A stretch of DNA of 64,000 nt from Paulownia fortunei (GCA_019321725.1 CM033118.1:16270071-16334070); one strand, 5' to 3'; positions 49,295 to 61,598 are shown, counted from the stretch's first letter. The notes: a model not told the origin generated them from the sequence alone. Made by a program: numbers and translations.

Positions 49295-49974
49295 TGTTGG
49301 AATAAATGGGGTGAATTGAAAAAGTTTTCAATTTAATGAAATTTTTTGAAATTTGAAAAGATATCTCCATCTTAATGAAAAGTTTCGAAACTTGAAAAGG
49401 TGTCTAATTATATGAACGATCACAATAGTATATATGAAGAGTTGTGATTATTCATTAATATTGATGAGATACGATTAATAAACACATCTATTCATAAGTA
49501 AGAGGTGCATGGTAAGAATAGTGAACTTTTATAAAAGGATACAATGTGAACTATTAAATTGCAACCATATCTTAAGGGATATAATCTAATGGTTCAAATT
49601 TATTTTAATTAAGAGACATGACCAATTACAATAAGACACCTATGAATCTATAAATAGGTCCCTTCTCATTCCATTTTCTCTGCACCAAATCAATTCAAAT
49701 TTAATTGATTTCTATTCTATCTTCTACTAAAATATATCCTGATATTTTAGTATTTTTTTTCTCTTTTGAAAAGTATACAATCGACATTTTGGTTCGACCG
49801 ATAAAATTAGTATAGTGTTACTAATTTTAGAAAATAAGTGTTGTATCTTGGGAGACAGACGTCCAAGTTCCTATAGCACCGTGTAGGGAACGAAATCTGT
49901 CTTAAAGAGATTAACTTCGTGCTTACCTCACTTCAGCTGAAATAAAATCTTCTTTCGACGCAATACAACCAACA
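49295..49974 (+). repeat. 5' LTR of Copia-2
   Basis: Starts TGTTGGAATAAATGG and ends CAACCAACA. TATAAATA at 49649-49656 is the likely promoter TATA. It matches 54434-55117 along its whole length. Confidence 0.93.
49649..49656 (+). promoter_or_regulatory. TATA box in the Copia-2 5' LTR
   Basis: TATAAATAGG context, conserved at 54788-54795 in the other LTR. Confidence 0.65.
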
Positions 49975-49994
49975 ATCTTAAGACAAATTTCCTG

Positions 49995-52900
49995 ATGCCT
50001 ATTACTGAAGTGCCAACTGATATAAGAAATGGAGCAGCTGCTAGCTCCAATCCGGTGATCATGCCCCCAACTTCCCAGCATGAGAAATCAGAGAAAGATA
50101 TTGTTCTATCTCACCACCATGAACCTGGCAAGGTTCTTGACAGAAGGTGCTTCTACTATTCTGGAGGAAGAAAGAGATCCCCAGAAACGAGCTACCCTTG
50201 ATGCATGGTGTCACAATGACTTCCTATGCAGGAATTATGTGCTCAATGGACTAGACAACACATTATATAATGTGTACTGTTCAGTCAAAATAACCATAGA
50301 GCTGTGGAATTTTCTTGAAAAGAAGTACAAAATGGAAGATGCCGGTACAAATAAATTTATCGTTGGCAATTTCCTTGACTTTAAAATGGTTGATACCAAA
50401 TATGTTATCAATCAAGTACAAAAGATGCAGGTCATCCTACATGATATACTAGTTGAAGGGATGATGCTGAGTAAATCTTTCCAAGTTGCTGCTCTAATTG
50501 AGAAGTTGCCTCCATTATGGAAAGATTTCAAGAATTATCTCAAGCATAAACACAAAGAGATGACAATGGAGGATCTGATTGTTCGTCTTCGAATTGATGA
50601 AGATAATAGGGTTGTAGAAAAAAAGGTTTCTGCTAATCAGATAAAGGCCAAAGCCAACATGGTAGATGACTCCAAAGCCAAGAAGGGTAAGAAAAAGAAG
50701 CATCCTAGCTTGTCTAAAAATAATGATGTAAAGTGGTTCAAGAGTAATTACTACAACTATGGTAAGACGAACCACAAGACAGAAGATTGTCGACTTTCGA
50801 AGAAGGGCAATCAGAACCAAACTAATGTGACCGAAGATAAGACAGCACCAGTAGACATATCGAACCTAATGCTCTTGGTTGTTGTGTTTGAAGCCAACTT
50901 GGTGGATAACCCGAGGGAATTGTGGGTTGACACAGGAGCTACACGCTATATTTGCTCGGACAAAGAGATGCTTTCCACATACATTCCATCAATGGAAAGA
51001 ACTTGTTTATGGGCAACTCATCAACTTCCAACATAGTCGGATTAGGCAAAGTGGTACTAAAGATGACATCAGGCAATGAGCTGACCCTAGTTGATATACT
51101 ACATGTTCCAGATAATCGAAAGAATTTGGTATATAGTTCATTACTTGTCAAAAGTGGGTTTAGACTAGTATTTGAATCCGACAATTTTGTACTAACCAAA
51201 AATGATCAATTTGTAGGAAAAGGATATGTAGTCAAATAGCTATTTAAGATGAATGTAATGCCTGTACTCAAAACTTTTGAAAGCAATAAAAGTTTATCTT
51301 CTGTTTACTTGATTGAGTCTTCTTCTTTATGGCATTGGAGACTAGGTCATGTTAATCGAGCTTCTCTAAGAAAGCTGGCAAGTTTAGGCCTTACACTTAA
51401 ATTTGATACTAATGAAAAACACAAATGTAAAATTTGTGTTGAATCTAAGTTTGCTAAAAAATATTTTAGTGCAGCTGAAAAAAGTAGCAAACATCTAAAC
51501 TTGATACATAGTGATATGTGTAATCTAAAGTTAGTTCAAAGCCGAGGTGGTAAAAAGTATTTTATTACCTTCATTGATGATCACACTAGATATTGCTATG
51601 TATATTTACTAAGTAGCAAAGATGAGACTTTGGACGCTTTCGTCACTTATAAAAATGAAGTTGAAAATCAACTTAATGGGACGATTAATGTATTAAGATC
51701 CGACAGATGTGGATAATATGATTCATCATCTTTTGGTGAGATATGTGGTAAGTTTGGAATTATTCACCACACTACAACTCCATATACGCCTCAGTAGAAT
51801 TGCTGAGAGAAAGAATAGAACTCTTAAGGACATGGTTAATGCTACGCTTATTAATTTTGGATTACCTCATAACTTGTGGGAGGAAGCTGTTCTTACAGCT
51901 AACTTTATTTTAAATAGAGTTCTTCATAAAAAAACTGGATTAATACCTTATGAAATACGGAAATATAGAATGTCTTCTTCCAAATACTTGAAAATGTGGG
52001 GGTGTCTAGCTAAAGTAGTTATACCACCTCCTAAAAATATCAAGTTAGGTCCTAAAACTGTTGATTGCACTTTTGTTGGATATGCAATAAATATTAGTGC
52101 ATATAGATTTTTTGGTATGTAAATCTAATATAAGTGACATTCATGTGAACACAATCATTAAATCCAGAGATGCTAAATTGTTTGAAGATGTGTTCCCCTC
52201 TAAACAAGATATTCAAAAGAATACTCAAAAGAGAACGCATGAAGCTGCGTTTAAAAATGACATAAAATCTGAACCTAGAAGGAGTAAGATAGCTAAAGTT
52301 ACTAAATCTTTTGGCCCAAATTTTATGACATATATGATTGAGAATGAACCACAAACCTTTAATGAGGTTTGGCTAGTCCAAAAGCTCCATTCTAGAAGGA
52401 AGTTATAAATAGTGAAATAGAATCAATTCTAGATAATAATACCTGGCAACTGGTTGATATTCCTTCGGGAACTAAACCAATTGGATGCAAATGGATTTTT
52501 AAGAAAAAGTTAAAAGCTGACGGTTCAATTGATAAATACAAGGCTAGACTTGTTGCCAAGGAATATCGTCAAAAGGAAGGTGTTGATTATTTTGACACTT
52601 ATTCACTGGTAACAAAGATTACGTCAATCCGGATCTTAATAGCCATAGCAGCCTTGTATGATTTGCACATACATCAGATAGATGTAAAAACTGCATTTTT
52701 AAATTGTGATCTAGATGAAGAAATTTACATGGAGTAACCTAATAACTTCAAAGTAAAAGGACAAGAATACAAAGTGTGTAGACTTGTTAAATCTCTTTAT
52801 GGATTGAAACAAGCTCCTAAACAATGACACAAAAAAAATTAACAGTGTTATGAAAAAAAATGGGTTCATCATAAATGAGTGTGATAAATGTGTCTACTCC

Positions 52901-53861
52901 AAAAAATTTGGAGAAGCACATGTACTTATATGTTTTTATATAGATGACATGCTCATATTAGAAACTAATATAGAAGTCATCAATAAGATAAAGAAAATGT
53001 TCACCAATAACTTTGACATGGAAAGATATAGGTGAAGTTGATGTGATATTGGAAATGAAAATCTCTAGAACACCTAATAGGATATCTTTATCTCAATCAC
53101 ATTATGTTGATAAAGTGGTTGAGAGATTTAAGTCTCATGGTATTAAATAGACAAATAATCCATTTCTACCGCATATTATTATTCACAAGAATACTAGAAA
53201 TGAAAAACAACAGTTAGAATATTCCCAAATCATTGGAAGCCTAATGTACTTAATGAATTGTACGATGACAGACATAGCTTATGCTGTAAGTAAGCTAAGT
53301 AGATTTACAAGTAACCCAAATAATAACCATTGTAGTATATTATTTAGAGTAAAAAGAACCAAGGAGTACACATTACACTATGGAAAATATCCTTCAGTTA
53401 TTAAAGGACATAGTGATGCGAATTATATTTCAAATACTAATGAATCCAAGTCAACTAGTGGCTATGTATTTACTCTTAGTGGTGGTGCTATATCATGAAA
53501 ATCTTTTAAACAAATATGTATAGCTCGTTTCACTATGGAATACGAGTTTATAACTTTAGATAAAGTTGGATAAGAAGCGAAATGGTTAAGACATTTTGTA
53601 CAAGATGTTCCAATATGGCCAAAATCGGTGCCAATAATATGCATTTATTGCGATAACCAAGCAGCTAGAGTTAGGGCACAAAATGTTGTATATAACGATA
53701 AGTCACGACATATTTGTCAAAAACATAATACCATTAGACAGATGCTCTCTAACGTTGTAAAATCAAAGGATAACCTGACGGATCTATTTACTAAAGGGTT
53801 ATCAAGAGAGCGAATAGATTGTGCATCAAAGGAAATGGGTTTAAAGCCTAAGAATAAATGA
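49995..53861 (+). pseudogene. Copia-2 gag-pol remnant
   Basis: Gag starts at ATG 49995, shifts frame near 50100 where the F-x-G-x-x-F-x-x-W core should be, then runs open to 51036. The zinc knuckle near 50749 keeps its His and last Cys but has Tyr in place of the first two Cys. Protease D-T-G-A lies near 50930. The integrase zinc domain (H-W-R-L-G-H; C-K-I-C) is at 51330-51450; the integrase core runs 51500-52120 with a stop just after D-R-C-G. Reverse transcriptase runs about 52400-53040 with stops near 52736 and 52825 and the Y-I-D-D site at 52938-52949. RNase H is at about 53220-53861 with D-S-D/H-S-D and Y-C-D-N-Q-A-A remnants. Not functional. Confidence 0.9.
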
Positions 53862-54421
53862 AGCATTTTAATGAAAACCTAACCTAGCGACTGGAGATCC
53901 CACGGACTAGGCTCAATAGGAAAACTAAGTTATGAATGACTCGATTGGAAGCACTTAGGAATTTGATTTCTTCCCATTTATAGGATGCTAATAAGTACTA
54001 CATACAAAATGGTTAAGGATAAACATTGCTTTTAATGATGCCTATATCTTGTAAAGTACAAGTGGAGTATAGTAGGATGTTCTTTATAAGACATCACCTA
54101 TGTGAGTGTGAACATGGTCGGTTCTATGAGAATTTTGATAGGCGATTTCTCTAAAACACTTACAGAACTCAAGAGAGTTCATGGCCAAAATAATGAACAC
54201 AATAGAGAACCAAACTCGATATGAGAGTTAGTATATGGAGTCTATTGACTGGGATTGCAATAATAGCTGACAGTTCAAAACTTAGAGTTCATTGATTAGC
54301 CAAGTGAGTCCGATAGACTTTTACTAGGGAAGGTTCAAAGCGAAAGCTACCTATCTCAATGCACTATCTTTCAGACAGTATTCTTCTTTGTCTTTCTAGT
54401 TTTGTGCCGACTTCTTCCATT

Positions 54422-54433
54422 CATGTGGGGGAT
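54422..54433 (+). promoter_or_regulatory. Copia-2 polypurine tract
   Basis: CATGTGGGGGAT directly before the 3' LTR. Confidence 0.75.
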
Positions 54434-55117
54434 TGTTTGAATAAATTGGGTAAATTGAAAAAATCTTCATTTTAATAAAAAAATTTAAAACTTGAAAAGG
54501 TGTCTCCATCTTAATGAAAAGCTTTAAACCTTAAAAATGTATCTAATAATATGAACGGACACAAGGATACATACGAAAAGTTGTGATTGTTCATTAACAT
54601 TGATGGGACACGATAAATAGACACATTTATTTATAAGTAAGAAGTGCATGGTAAGTGTTGTGAACCTTCGTGAAAGGATGCAATGTGAACCAGTAGATCG
54701 CAACCATATCTTAAGGGATGTAATCTAATAGTTCAAATTGATTTTAACCAAGAGACATGACTAATTACGACTAGACACCTAAAAATCTATAAATAGGCCC
54801 CTTTTCATTCTATTTTCTCTACACCACATCAATTCAAATTCAATTGATTTCTTTATTCTCTCTTCTACTAAAATATAATATGATATTTTAGTATTTTTAT
54901 TCTTTTTTGAGAAATATATAACTGAACTTTTGGTTTGACCGATAAAATTAGTATAGTGATGTAGTAATTTTAGAAAAAAAATATTGTATATTGGGAGACA
55001 GACGTCCAAGTTCCTATAACACCGTGTAGGGGACGAAATCTGTTTTAAGAAGATTAGTTTCGTACTTACCTCAATTCATTTGAAATAAAATCTCATTTCA
55101 ATACAATACAACCAACA
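54434..55117 (+). repeat. 3' LTR of Copia-2
   Basis: Starts TGTTTGAATAAATTG and ends CAACCAACA, with TATAAATA at 54788-54795. It aligns end to end with the 5' LTR and is followed by the CTATT target duplication. Confidence 0.93.
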
Positions 55118-55553
55118 CTATTCCCTTACATAAATTATTTAAAATTAAAATTAAAATTACAAAAAAAGTTAAAAAATGTAAAAACTCAAAAACAATGATC
55201 ACTATTCGCTTACATAAATCATTTGTAAATTAAATCAAGAAAATTAGTCCACTTAGCAACGAATATAACCTGTAACTTTCCCATGTAAATGCTCCTTCGG
55301 ATGTGGATTGTTACAATACAAATTTAAACTTTCTAATATTTTAATTAATTTATTCGCACATTGGTTTTTAATAATTTTGATATTGTAAAATTTTCCGACC
55401 GTAGTATTTGTTCTATATATTATTAATATTATTTAACTGGTAAATAGCACTAAAGGGACATTTAAAGTGGCATATCTCATCTCAATCTTAATCATGACTA
55501 CTTTAGGTTTCTCAAGCATACCATTTCCTCCACTCTTTTCTTCTTTAATTATT

Positions 55554-55572
55554 CCCCCCCCCCCCCCCCCCC
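55554..55572. repeat. (C)19 homopolymer
   Basis: Nineteen consecutive C bases in a strongly AT-rich setting. Confidence 0.95.
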
Positions 55573-56575
55573 AATGAAATGAGATTAAATAATTAAAAAT
55601 TGAGCAATTAGCATTAATTAATCAATTAATTAACTCCCAAACGATTAGCATTAATTAATCAATTACTTTTATATATTCCATTGGAGCTTATATATAATTT
55701 GTGGAAGAAATCTTTTAATCCAAATCTTCTTAGCCAATAGGTTTGTTTTGGGTAATGGTTAAACTTTTGAAGCTAAATTACCCTTTTTAATATAAATTTC
55801 CACCTCCAAGATATATCATGCGAGCTAATTGAAAAACCAATTCTCTGGCTGTAAATAACCTAAGGGACCAAAAGTCAACCGTCTGTTCGACAAAATTGAG
55901 TATTAGTCTAATTTTATATTATTTTTTAATTGTGTAAACGATTTAACGTAATTATTAAAAAGATTTGATAATACCTAATTTTTACAACACCAAAAGACGA
56001 GGATCATGCCCCGATAGCATAATGGCAATTCTAATTATTTTTTATCTTGTGGTATATTGTTGTTGAACTTAGAGGGCATTTGCGTAAATTTGTTTTAAAT
56101 AAGTACTATTTTATAAGGTCATACATCTTACAAAAGTATTAGATTTGATTTTTATTTTTTTTAAATAAATTTTTAAAATATTTAAATAAAATAAAATTAT
56201 GAAATTTATAAAAGTAAATAATAATATTTTTTCTAATCTCCGTAGTCAAACTAAAGGTTGTCCGTAAAGAATAAGTTAAGGTTTCTTTAACTACTTTTCT
56301 TAAAGAGCTTATAAACATTTTATTCTTTGAGTTTATATAAGCTTGTCTTCTGAATTTTTTACTAAATACTATAGTACATTTTATAAATTTAGCCAAACCC
56401 CATAGAATCAATTTTTTGAATTTCATTAATATATTATTTTGATGATGGAGACTTCACTCTCTTTATTTATTTTCTTATTTATCTCTATTTTGATCCTCCT
56501 AGTGCCCACGACCAAGCACTCATGATCATGATATGGAACCAAACTCTCAAATCAAATTCAATTTCGCATTGTCAC

Positions 56576-56695
56576 ATCATTGATCATTCTAATTAAGTGT
56601 GCTCACACATAATATGTAATATCTCATTCGTTTGACTTGCATCATTGGTCATACTAATTGTTAAGTGTGCTCGACCACATAATATGTAATATCTC
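56576..56695. repeat. two imperfect direct repeats of about 52 bp
   Basis: ATCATTGATCATTCTAATT with AAGTGTGCTC and ATAATATGTAATATCTC at 56576-56625 recurs at 56641-56695 with small insertions. Confidence 0.75.
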
Positions 56696-57217
56696 GATTA
56701 TCAATCGAACTCAATTTAAACTTCTATGCTTTCTTTTGAAAAATAGCATTGTCCAAAAACCTACAAGTGAAGATCACACAAGATATATGTGATCACTTGT
56801 GCTCTCCAAGGCTAATTTCACAAAGTTTACGGTGTGATTGGATCCAGTTGCGTTTTTTAGTAAAATTTTCAAGTTTAATTTGTTAAATTATGTACTTTAC
56901 GAACAAAAAAATCGAAAACATGGACATGTGTCAAACTCTTATCTATTGAGATCTCAAAATATTCCCTTCAAATTTGATGAGATGTCAATTGAAACTAAAC
57001 TATGTTCTATTGCAAGAACAGAAACCTAAATTAAAACACAACCAATTCTTGAAAACTTGCAAAAGTTGTATCAAAAAGAAGAAAGAAAGAAAAGAAACTA
57101 AGTACCATTTGCCATATATCGGCCGGTAGACCGGTGCCTCTACATAGGCACTCTCAGCACATCAACATACCAAAATTATGAACTACCATTGCTCAAAAAA
57201 TAGCTATTAGCAAGTTT

Positions 57218-58128
57218 TTAGTTCCGGGAAGTCGGATTAACGGGATATTTTCGAGCATTTTTCACAATTTTTGTAAGGGCGGCTTGGCCAAGGTCAAGGC
57301 CACAAACATCAGCCAGCTGAACTAGGTAAAGTAGAACATCAGATAGTTCTTCTTCTAGGTGTTCCTTATCATCAGATGTCCAGTTTGGTAGTCCTCTTGC
57401 AACTTCTCCTTTCCATTGGAATATCTCAGACAGTTCTCCTACTTCTCCTACCTGCATTGATTTAATCAAGAACAAGAAAAGAAAGTAAACTACACAAGGT
57501 TAAAACTGTAATTTTGAGGGTATTTTCAAGCCCTTATGGTTTGGTTTTTGAGAAAGGAGAAAACTTCAAAAGTATATTATGAGTCTTGGAGATGTTATAT
57601 CGAGTGATGTGCACCAAATGTATATCTCATCATACATGCATATACACTCACACACATATATGTAGGTATGTGTAAAATATATGATAAGATGCACACTCAA
57701 TATATTATCGGGTATAACATCTCTTACACCGTATAGTATGGGTTTTGCCACACGATTTTAGGCCTAATTTTGATTAGCCAAATCCTGTTTTCTTCATTTG
57801 ATGAAACAAACAAAAGTAGAAAAGATAATGCATACTAAAAAGCATTGCGACGTATAAAGAGAGACGCTATGCATCACTTGTTAGCCTTCATTACAAAAAT
57901 GCATAATAAATCTAAATAATGAAATAAAAAATGAAACACAATCGGGAAGATCTACAATCTTTCTCCTCTTTAGAACATAGTTACAAGACTTACCAGGGCA
58001 AGAAGCAAGTTTCTAGGACTGTGATATTGTTCCCAACCCCTAACTCTAGCAAACTCAGCTAGCCTATCTCTGAGATCCTGCAGTGAGACATCCTTAACCA
58101 TCTTACTTCCCTCAAGGAAATTCTCCAT
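57218..58128 (-). CDS. DCTPP1: dCTP pyrophosphatase 1-like, MazG fold (122 aa, two exons)
   Basis: Hydrolyses dCTP and modified dCTPs to the monophosphate and pyrophosphate, cleaning the nucleotide pool; assignment is by family resemblance. Exon 58128-57994 (45 codons) joins exon 57451-57218 (77 codons plus stop) in phase 0 through CTG/GTAAGT and TGCAG/GTAGGA. The join creates L-L-L-A-L-V-G-E-V-G-E-L-S-E-I-F-Q-W. The metal-binding E-x-x-E (E48, E51) and E-x-x-D (E80, D83) pairs of the all-alpha NTP pyrophosphohydrolase family are present, as is the conserved N-A-R-K-Y-P near the C-terminus. 122 aa is a usual core length and no targeting peptide is visible. The ATG at 58126-58128 has a second Met at residue 10 downstream. 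TATA box 41 bp upstream. Confidence 0.93.
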
Positions 58129-58168
58129 TTCTATTTCAAGTATGTTTCAACTCCACTTGTATCTTGCC

Positions 58169-58176
58169 TATTTATA
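58169..58176 (-). promoter_or_regulatory. TATA box of the dCTP pyrophosphatase gene
   Basis: TATAAATA in a GCCTATAAATAGGC palindrome, about 41 bp upstream of the ATG. If it is used, the leader would be only about 10-15 nt. Confidence 0.6.
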
Positions 58177-58840
58177 GGCAAAAATCTTATGCTATGTCTG
58201 CGGAAAAGAAAGGAGAAAAAGGACAAGGTAAAAAAAAAAATAAAGTAACATCATTTGAAGCGAGAAAAATATTTTTCTTAATGTTTTCTTCACTATAGTC
58301 CAATGTCTAAGCAGGCCAATCATAGTTTTTCAAAGTTGACATAGGCCCTTTTAGTCTTCCATGACAATAGTATTCCATATGAGGTATAGAAAATGATGTT
58401 CCTATCATTCCCATGACTTGATATCACTCACTCCCACCTTACTAAAAAGTGTTAGGCTTATTATTGGTATATTTGTTGCGTGTGCTTCAAAGAATCAAAG
58501 AGCCCTTTTGTCAAAATTGAAAATATTTTCATTAGTTTTTGTATAAAAATAAAAATATATATGAATTAATTATATTTTTATATAGTCTATATAGGTCTAG
58601 AAATGAAAATTTATTTGTTATATGGCATTTTCTATATGAAAAGACGTAAAATGTTATATGTTTGAAAATAAATTTAATAGGTATATGAAATGTTAGTAGA
58701 TTTGATAATGAGTTTTGAAAATGAAAATAGATTGTGTTTCTCGTGAAAATGGGTAAAATAAATTCATTTTTGGATTAAAAAGATTCTTTATATAAATGAA
58801 ACCAACCGGACACAAAAAAATCTCTCCAAGCTTTCATTTA

Positions 58841-59308
58841 GGCCTGGTTTGGATTTATGGACGGGATTGGTAAGATTAATTAAATAGAATAGGATTACAA
58901 TATTCATGGATATTGTAATATGTTTAATAATATATTTAAATTGTAGGATAATTTAAAATTTATGACCAAGATAACAATATTTCATTTGAATTTAGTGATT
59001 AAGTGAGTTTGTAAATTCAAATATCCAAATTGCTCATTTGAATATAAGGACAAAACACACCAAAAATTCAATTGGAGTGCTTGTCATCTAGTGCCTTCTT
59101 CAAATGCAAAACTATATATTTATATTTAATTATAGTTAGGTCAATTTTTGAATTATATTATCTATTGGATGTTGAGCTGATTATTTATCGTGGAAATGAA
59201 TGATTTTTTATCGAACCAAGGATTTGGGCTGAAGTCGTGCATACCAAATGTTTGTTCAAATCTGATCCATTTATCTATCAATCTTCATCCATCAATCCAA
59301 ACGACCAC
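58841..59308. mobile_element. Tourist-like (PIF/Harbinger) MITE, 468 bp
   Basis: TTA at 58838-58840 and 59309-59311 matches the 3-bp duplication of this superfamily. The left end GGCCTGGTTTGGATTTATGG pairs with the right end read in reverse, GTGGTCGTTTGGATTGATGG, and similarity continues for about 30 bp. The interior is AT-rich with no coding frame. It sits about 660 bp upstream of the dCTP pyrophosphatase TATA box. Confidence 0.75.
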
Positions 59309-59311
59309 TTA

Positions 59312-59562
59312 ATGAAATTTGAACTATCATATAATCATCCAAATAAACCACATCTTTTCCTTAAAAAGTTTTACATGAAGAATAAGACAACCTAAAGTTG
59401 ACAGCGTGCACCCTTTCTCCTCTTGGATTCATAGTGGGACAAACAACATCATTTCCTCAGTATTTGGTGCTCCAAATCCCGTGTTGTGCGGCTCTGATCT
59501 GGACCACGGCTCGCAGGATATGTCTGTGGTGGATTGTCGCTCCTGAGGCCATTGTTTCAGTT

Positions 59563-59600
<38 letters not shown>
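59312..59600. other. GC-richer unidentified segment ending in a T34 run
   Basis: 59398-59565 is clearly richer in G and C than its neighbours and is followed by 34 T bases (59566-59599). It could be a Pol III-type or SINE-like retroposon with a T tail, or a gene fragment. No B-box or target duplication was found. Not recognised. Confidence 0.35.
59566..59599. repeat. (T)34 homopolymer
   Basis: Uninterrupted T run. Confidence 0.95.
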
Positions 59601-61163
59601 GTGCTCATAAAAAGGTTTTGAAAGATTTGGAAGATATTGAAACATGTAAAGATTTTAATGATTGTTGGAATTGTGTGATTATCATTTGTCGAGCACCAAA
59701 AGTTTGATCGTGGTGTAATATAGTACGTAAGTGCTGTCGCAAATTTGAAAAGAACATATACCCTTTCCTTTTCAATTTGAATGTCCCATTTTGAATATTA
59801 GTGGGTTTTAAATAGAGTTAAAAGGGATTTTTTATATATAAAAAAAAAATAGTATATTTACTTTTGTACCCTTAAAAAAGAGTATATGGGAGATAGCCAT
59901 GTCGAGCTTTATATTGAGATGGTAATTTCGAAAAGAAAATTATCAGTATGGATAAAAAGACAATATTTGAAAATATTTCAAAAGGGATATAAGATATTTA
60001 ATTTATTAATTCTTATATTGAAAAATCACTTTACCAACGAACGAACGAACTCAACCAGACAAAGTCAGTCAATAGGTAATAGTTAATATACTGTCCAATT
60101 AATGAAGATTTCATCTTTGAGAACCTAAAAGTTTCAATTGAGAGACAAAATATATAATATCTTATTCAATGATTTTGAACGTAAGCATTCAAAGACAACA
60201 AGGACATTAGAGATGCACAATTTTATTTTATATATAATTTAAATTTGACTAATTTTGGAGTAATCAACTTTTTCTTTGATTCTACCACCGGATAAATAAT
60301 TGCATAATTACAATTTATATACATTCATTCACAATGAACATTCGACATGTTGACTCCTATCAGAGCATAATCGTTCATCCCACTTGGGGCTCCAAAGTAG
60401 AATTCGATAGTTCATCCACCAAAGACACCCATAGAGGGCCAAAGTGATATTTAGAAGATTTAAATCACAAATCCTCCATAAAATGTTTCAAATATTTTAC
60501 CTCCATACCACTTCAAATGGAAATAAATACATAACTCTTAGTCTATTTCACCTTACTAGACCTTACACATGCAGTTTCTTAAATATCCTTCGTATATTTG
60601 AACTTATATCACTAAACGGTGGCTGCAGAATTTTTTTTTTTTTTAAATTGGTGCTATTAAAGTAAGCCAGAATCATTAAGTTCATATGGTGGTGTTGGCA
60701 TTTCACTTGTGAAATCATTAAACACTATACATTTAGTGGATTTTTTTTTTTACAATCATTTAGTAAAAATTTTTTACGATCATTGGTAAAAATCATTATT
60801 TTTTGAAGTATTTCGATGATTCCGTTTTATTACTTTTCACTATCATTCCACTACTATTCTAGGCGCAGCCGCCTTTCATGCAACTTGGAACAATAGAATG
60901 GAAGCCATCACTTTAATTCTCATCTAGGTCATAATAGCAAACCATGATCAAGACAATTAGAATTCCTTGGTGGCCAAAACGCAGCATCATAAAAAAATTA
61001 GGGGTCAAAACATAATTCTACAAAGAATGAGATAAAAACAAATACTAGTACATGTCAAAATTTTGAAGTCAAAGAACCAATCATGGAAGTATAAAGACTT
61101 AATAGCAAATATCAAAAGCTAATTTTTGGGCCTAAAACTCCTATTGCACCCAATTGCGCGATG

Positions 61164-61173
61164 CCACGTGTCC
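61164..61173. promoter_or_regulatory. isolated G-box/ABRE-like motif
   Basis: CCACGTGTCC in a short GC-rich pocket. No gene start lies nearby, so function is doubtful. Confidence 0.25.
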
Positions 61174-61555
61174 GCATGAACTTGGCCATGTCGCCCTCGG
61201 CCCTACTAATTGGACGGTGATTTGATGCTTTGCAAGAAAAACTGCAATTTTTTGGTCACCACTTTACAAGATTTTGAATTTGTTTTTCCAATTCAAAAAA
61301 AAAAAAAATTATGCTCTCTTGGTCTCAAAACTTATGAGCAGTTAATATTGTATGTATTTACATAGTAATATTATGTCCCATATGGAAATGTATTGTTTAC
61401 ATCGTATTTGCGTTGGTCACAAATTGATTAGAATTTTGAAACTTTTCTTATGTAAAGATTTGGTGAGAGTTAGTTACCAAGCTATGTTGGAATTTCTGAA
61501 TATTATGGAAGAAAACTAAGAAAAACTTCCAATTCAAATTTCATATACATAAATG

Positions 61556-61558
<3 letters not shown>

Positions 61559-61598
<40 letters not shown>
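61559..61598. repeat. (TA)20 microsatellite
   Basis: Uninterrupted TA dinucleotide run. Confidence 0.95.

Larger units (their letters stand above)
49295..55117 (+). mobile_element. LTR/Copia retrotransposon 2, complete structure, decayed
   Basis: Two LTRs (49295-49974 and 54434-55117) enclose gag-pol remnants. CTATT at 49290-49294 and 55118-55122 is a perfect 5-bp target duplication. By eye the LTRs differ at roughly one base in ten, and gag-pol carries many stops and shifts, so the insertion is old. The Gag sequence (H-S-D-F-L-C-type box, L-N-G-L-D-N-T-L-Y-N-V-Y) is unlike that of Copia-1, so it is a different lineage, probably Tork-like. Confidence 0.95.
55123..57217. other. intergenic DNA between Copia-2 and the dCTP pyrophosphatase gene
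   Basis: AT-rich, no gene supported. It contains a 19-C homopolymer (55554-55572), a direct repeat (56576-56695) and, near 57200, presumably the 3' UTR of the minus-strand gene. Confidence 0.5.

Noticed and set aside
50515..51199. Minus-strand frames over Copia-2 gag
   Set aside because: Shadows of the plus-strand gag and protease remnants.
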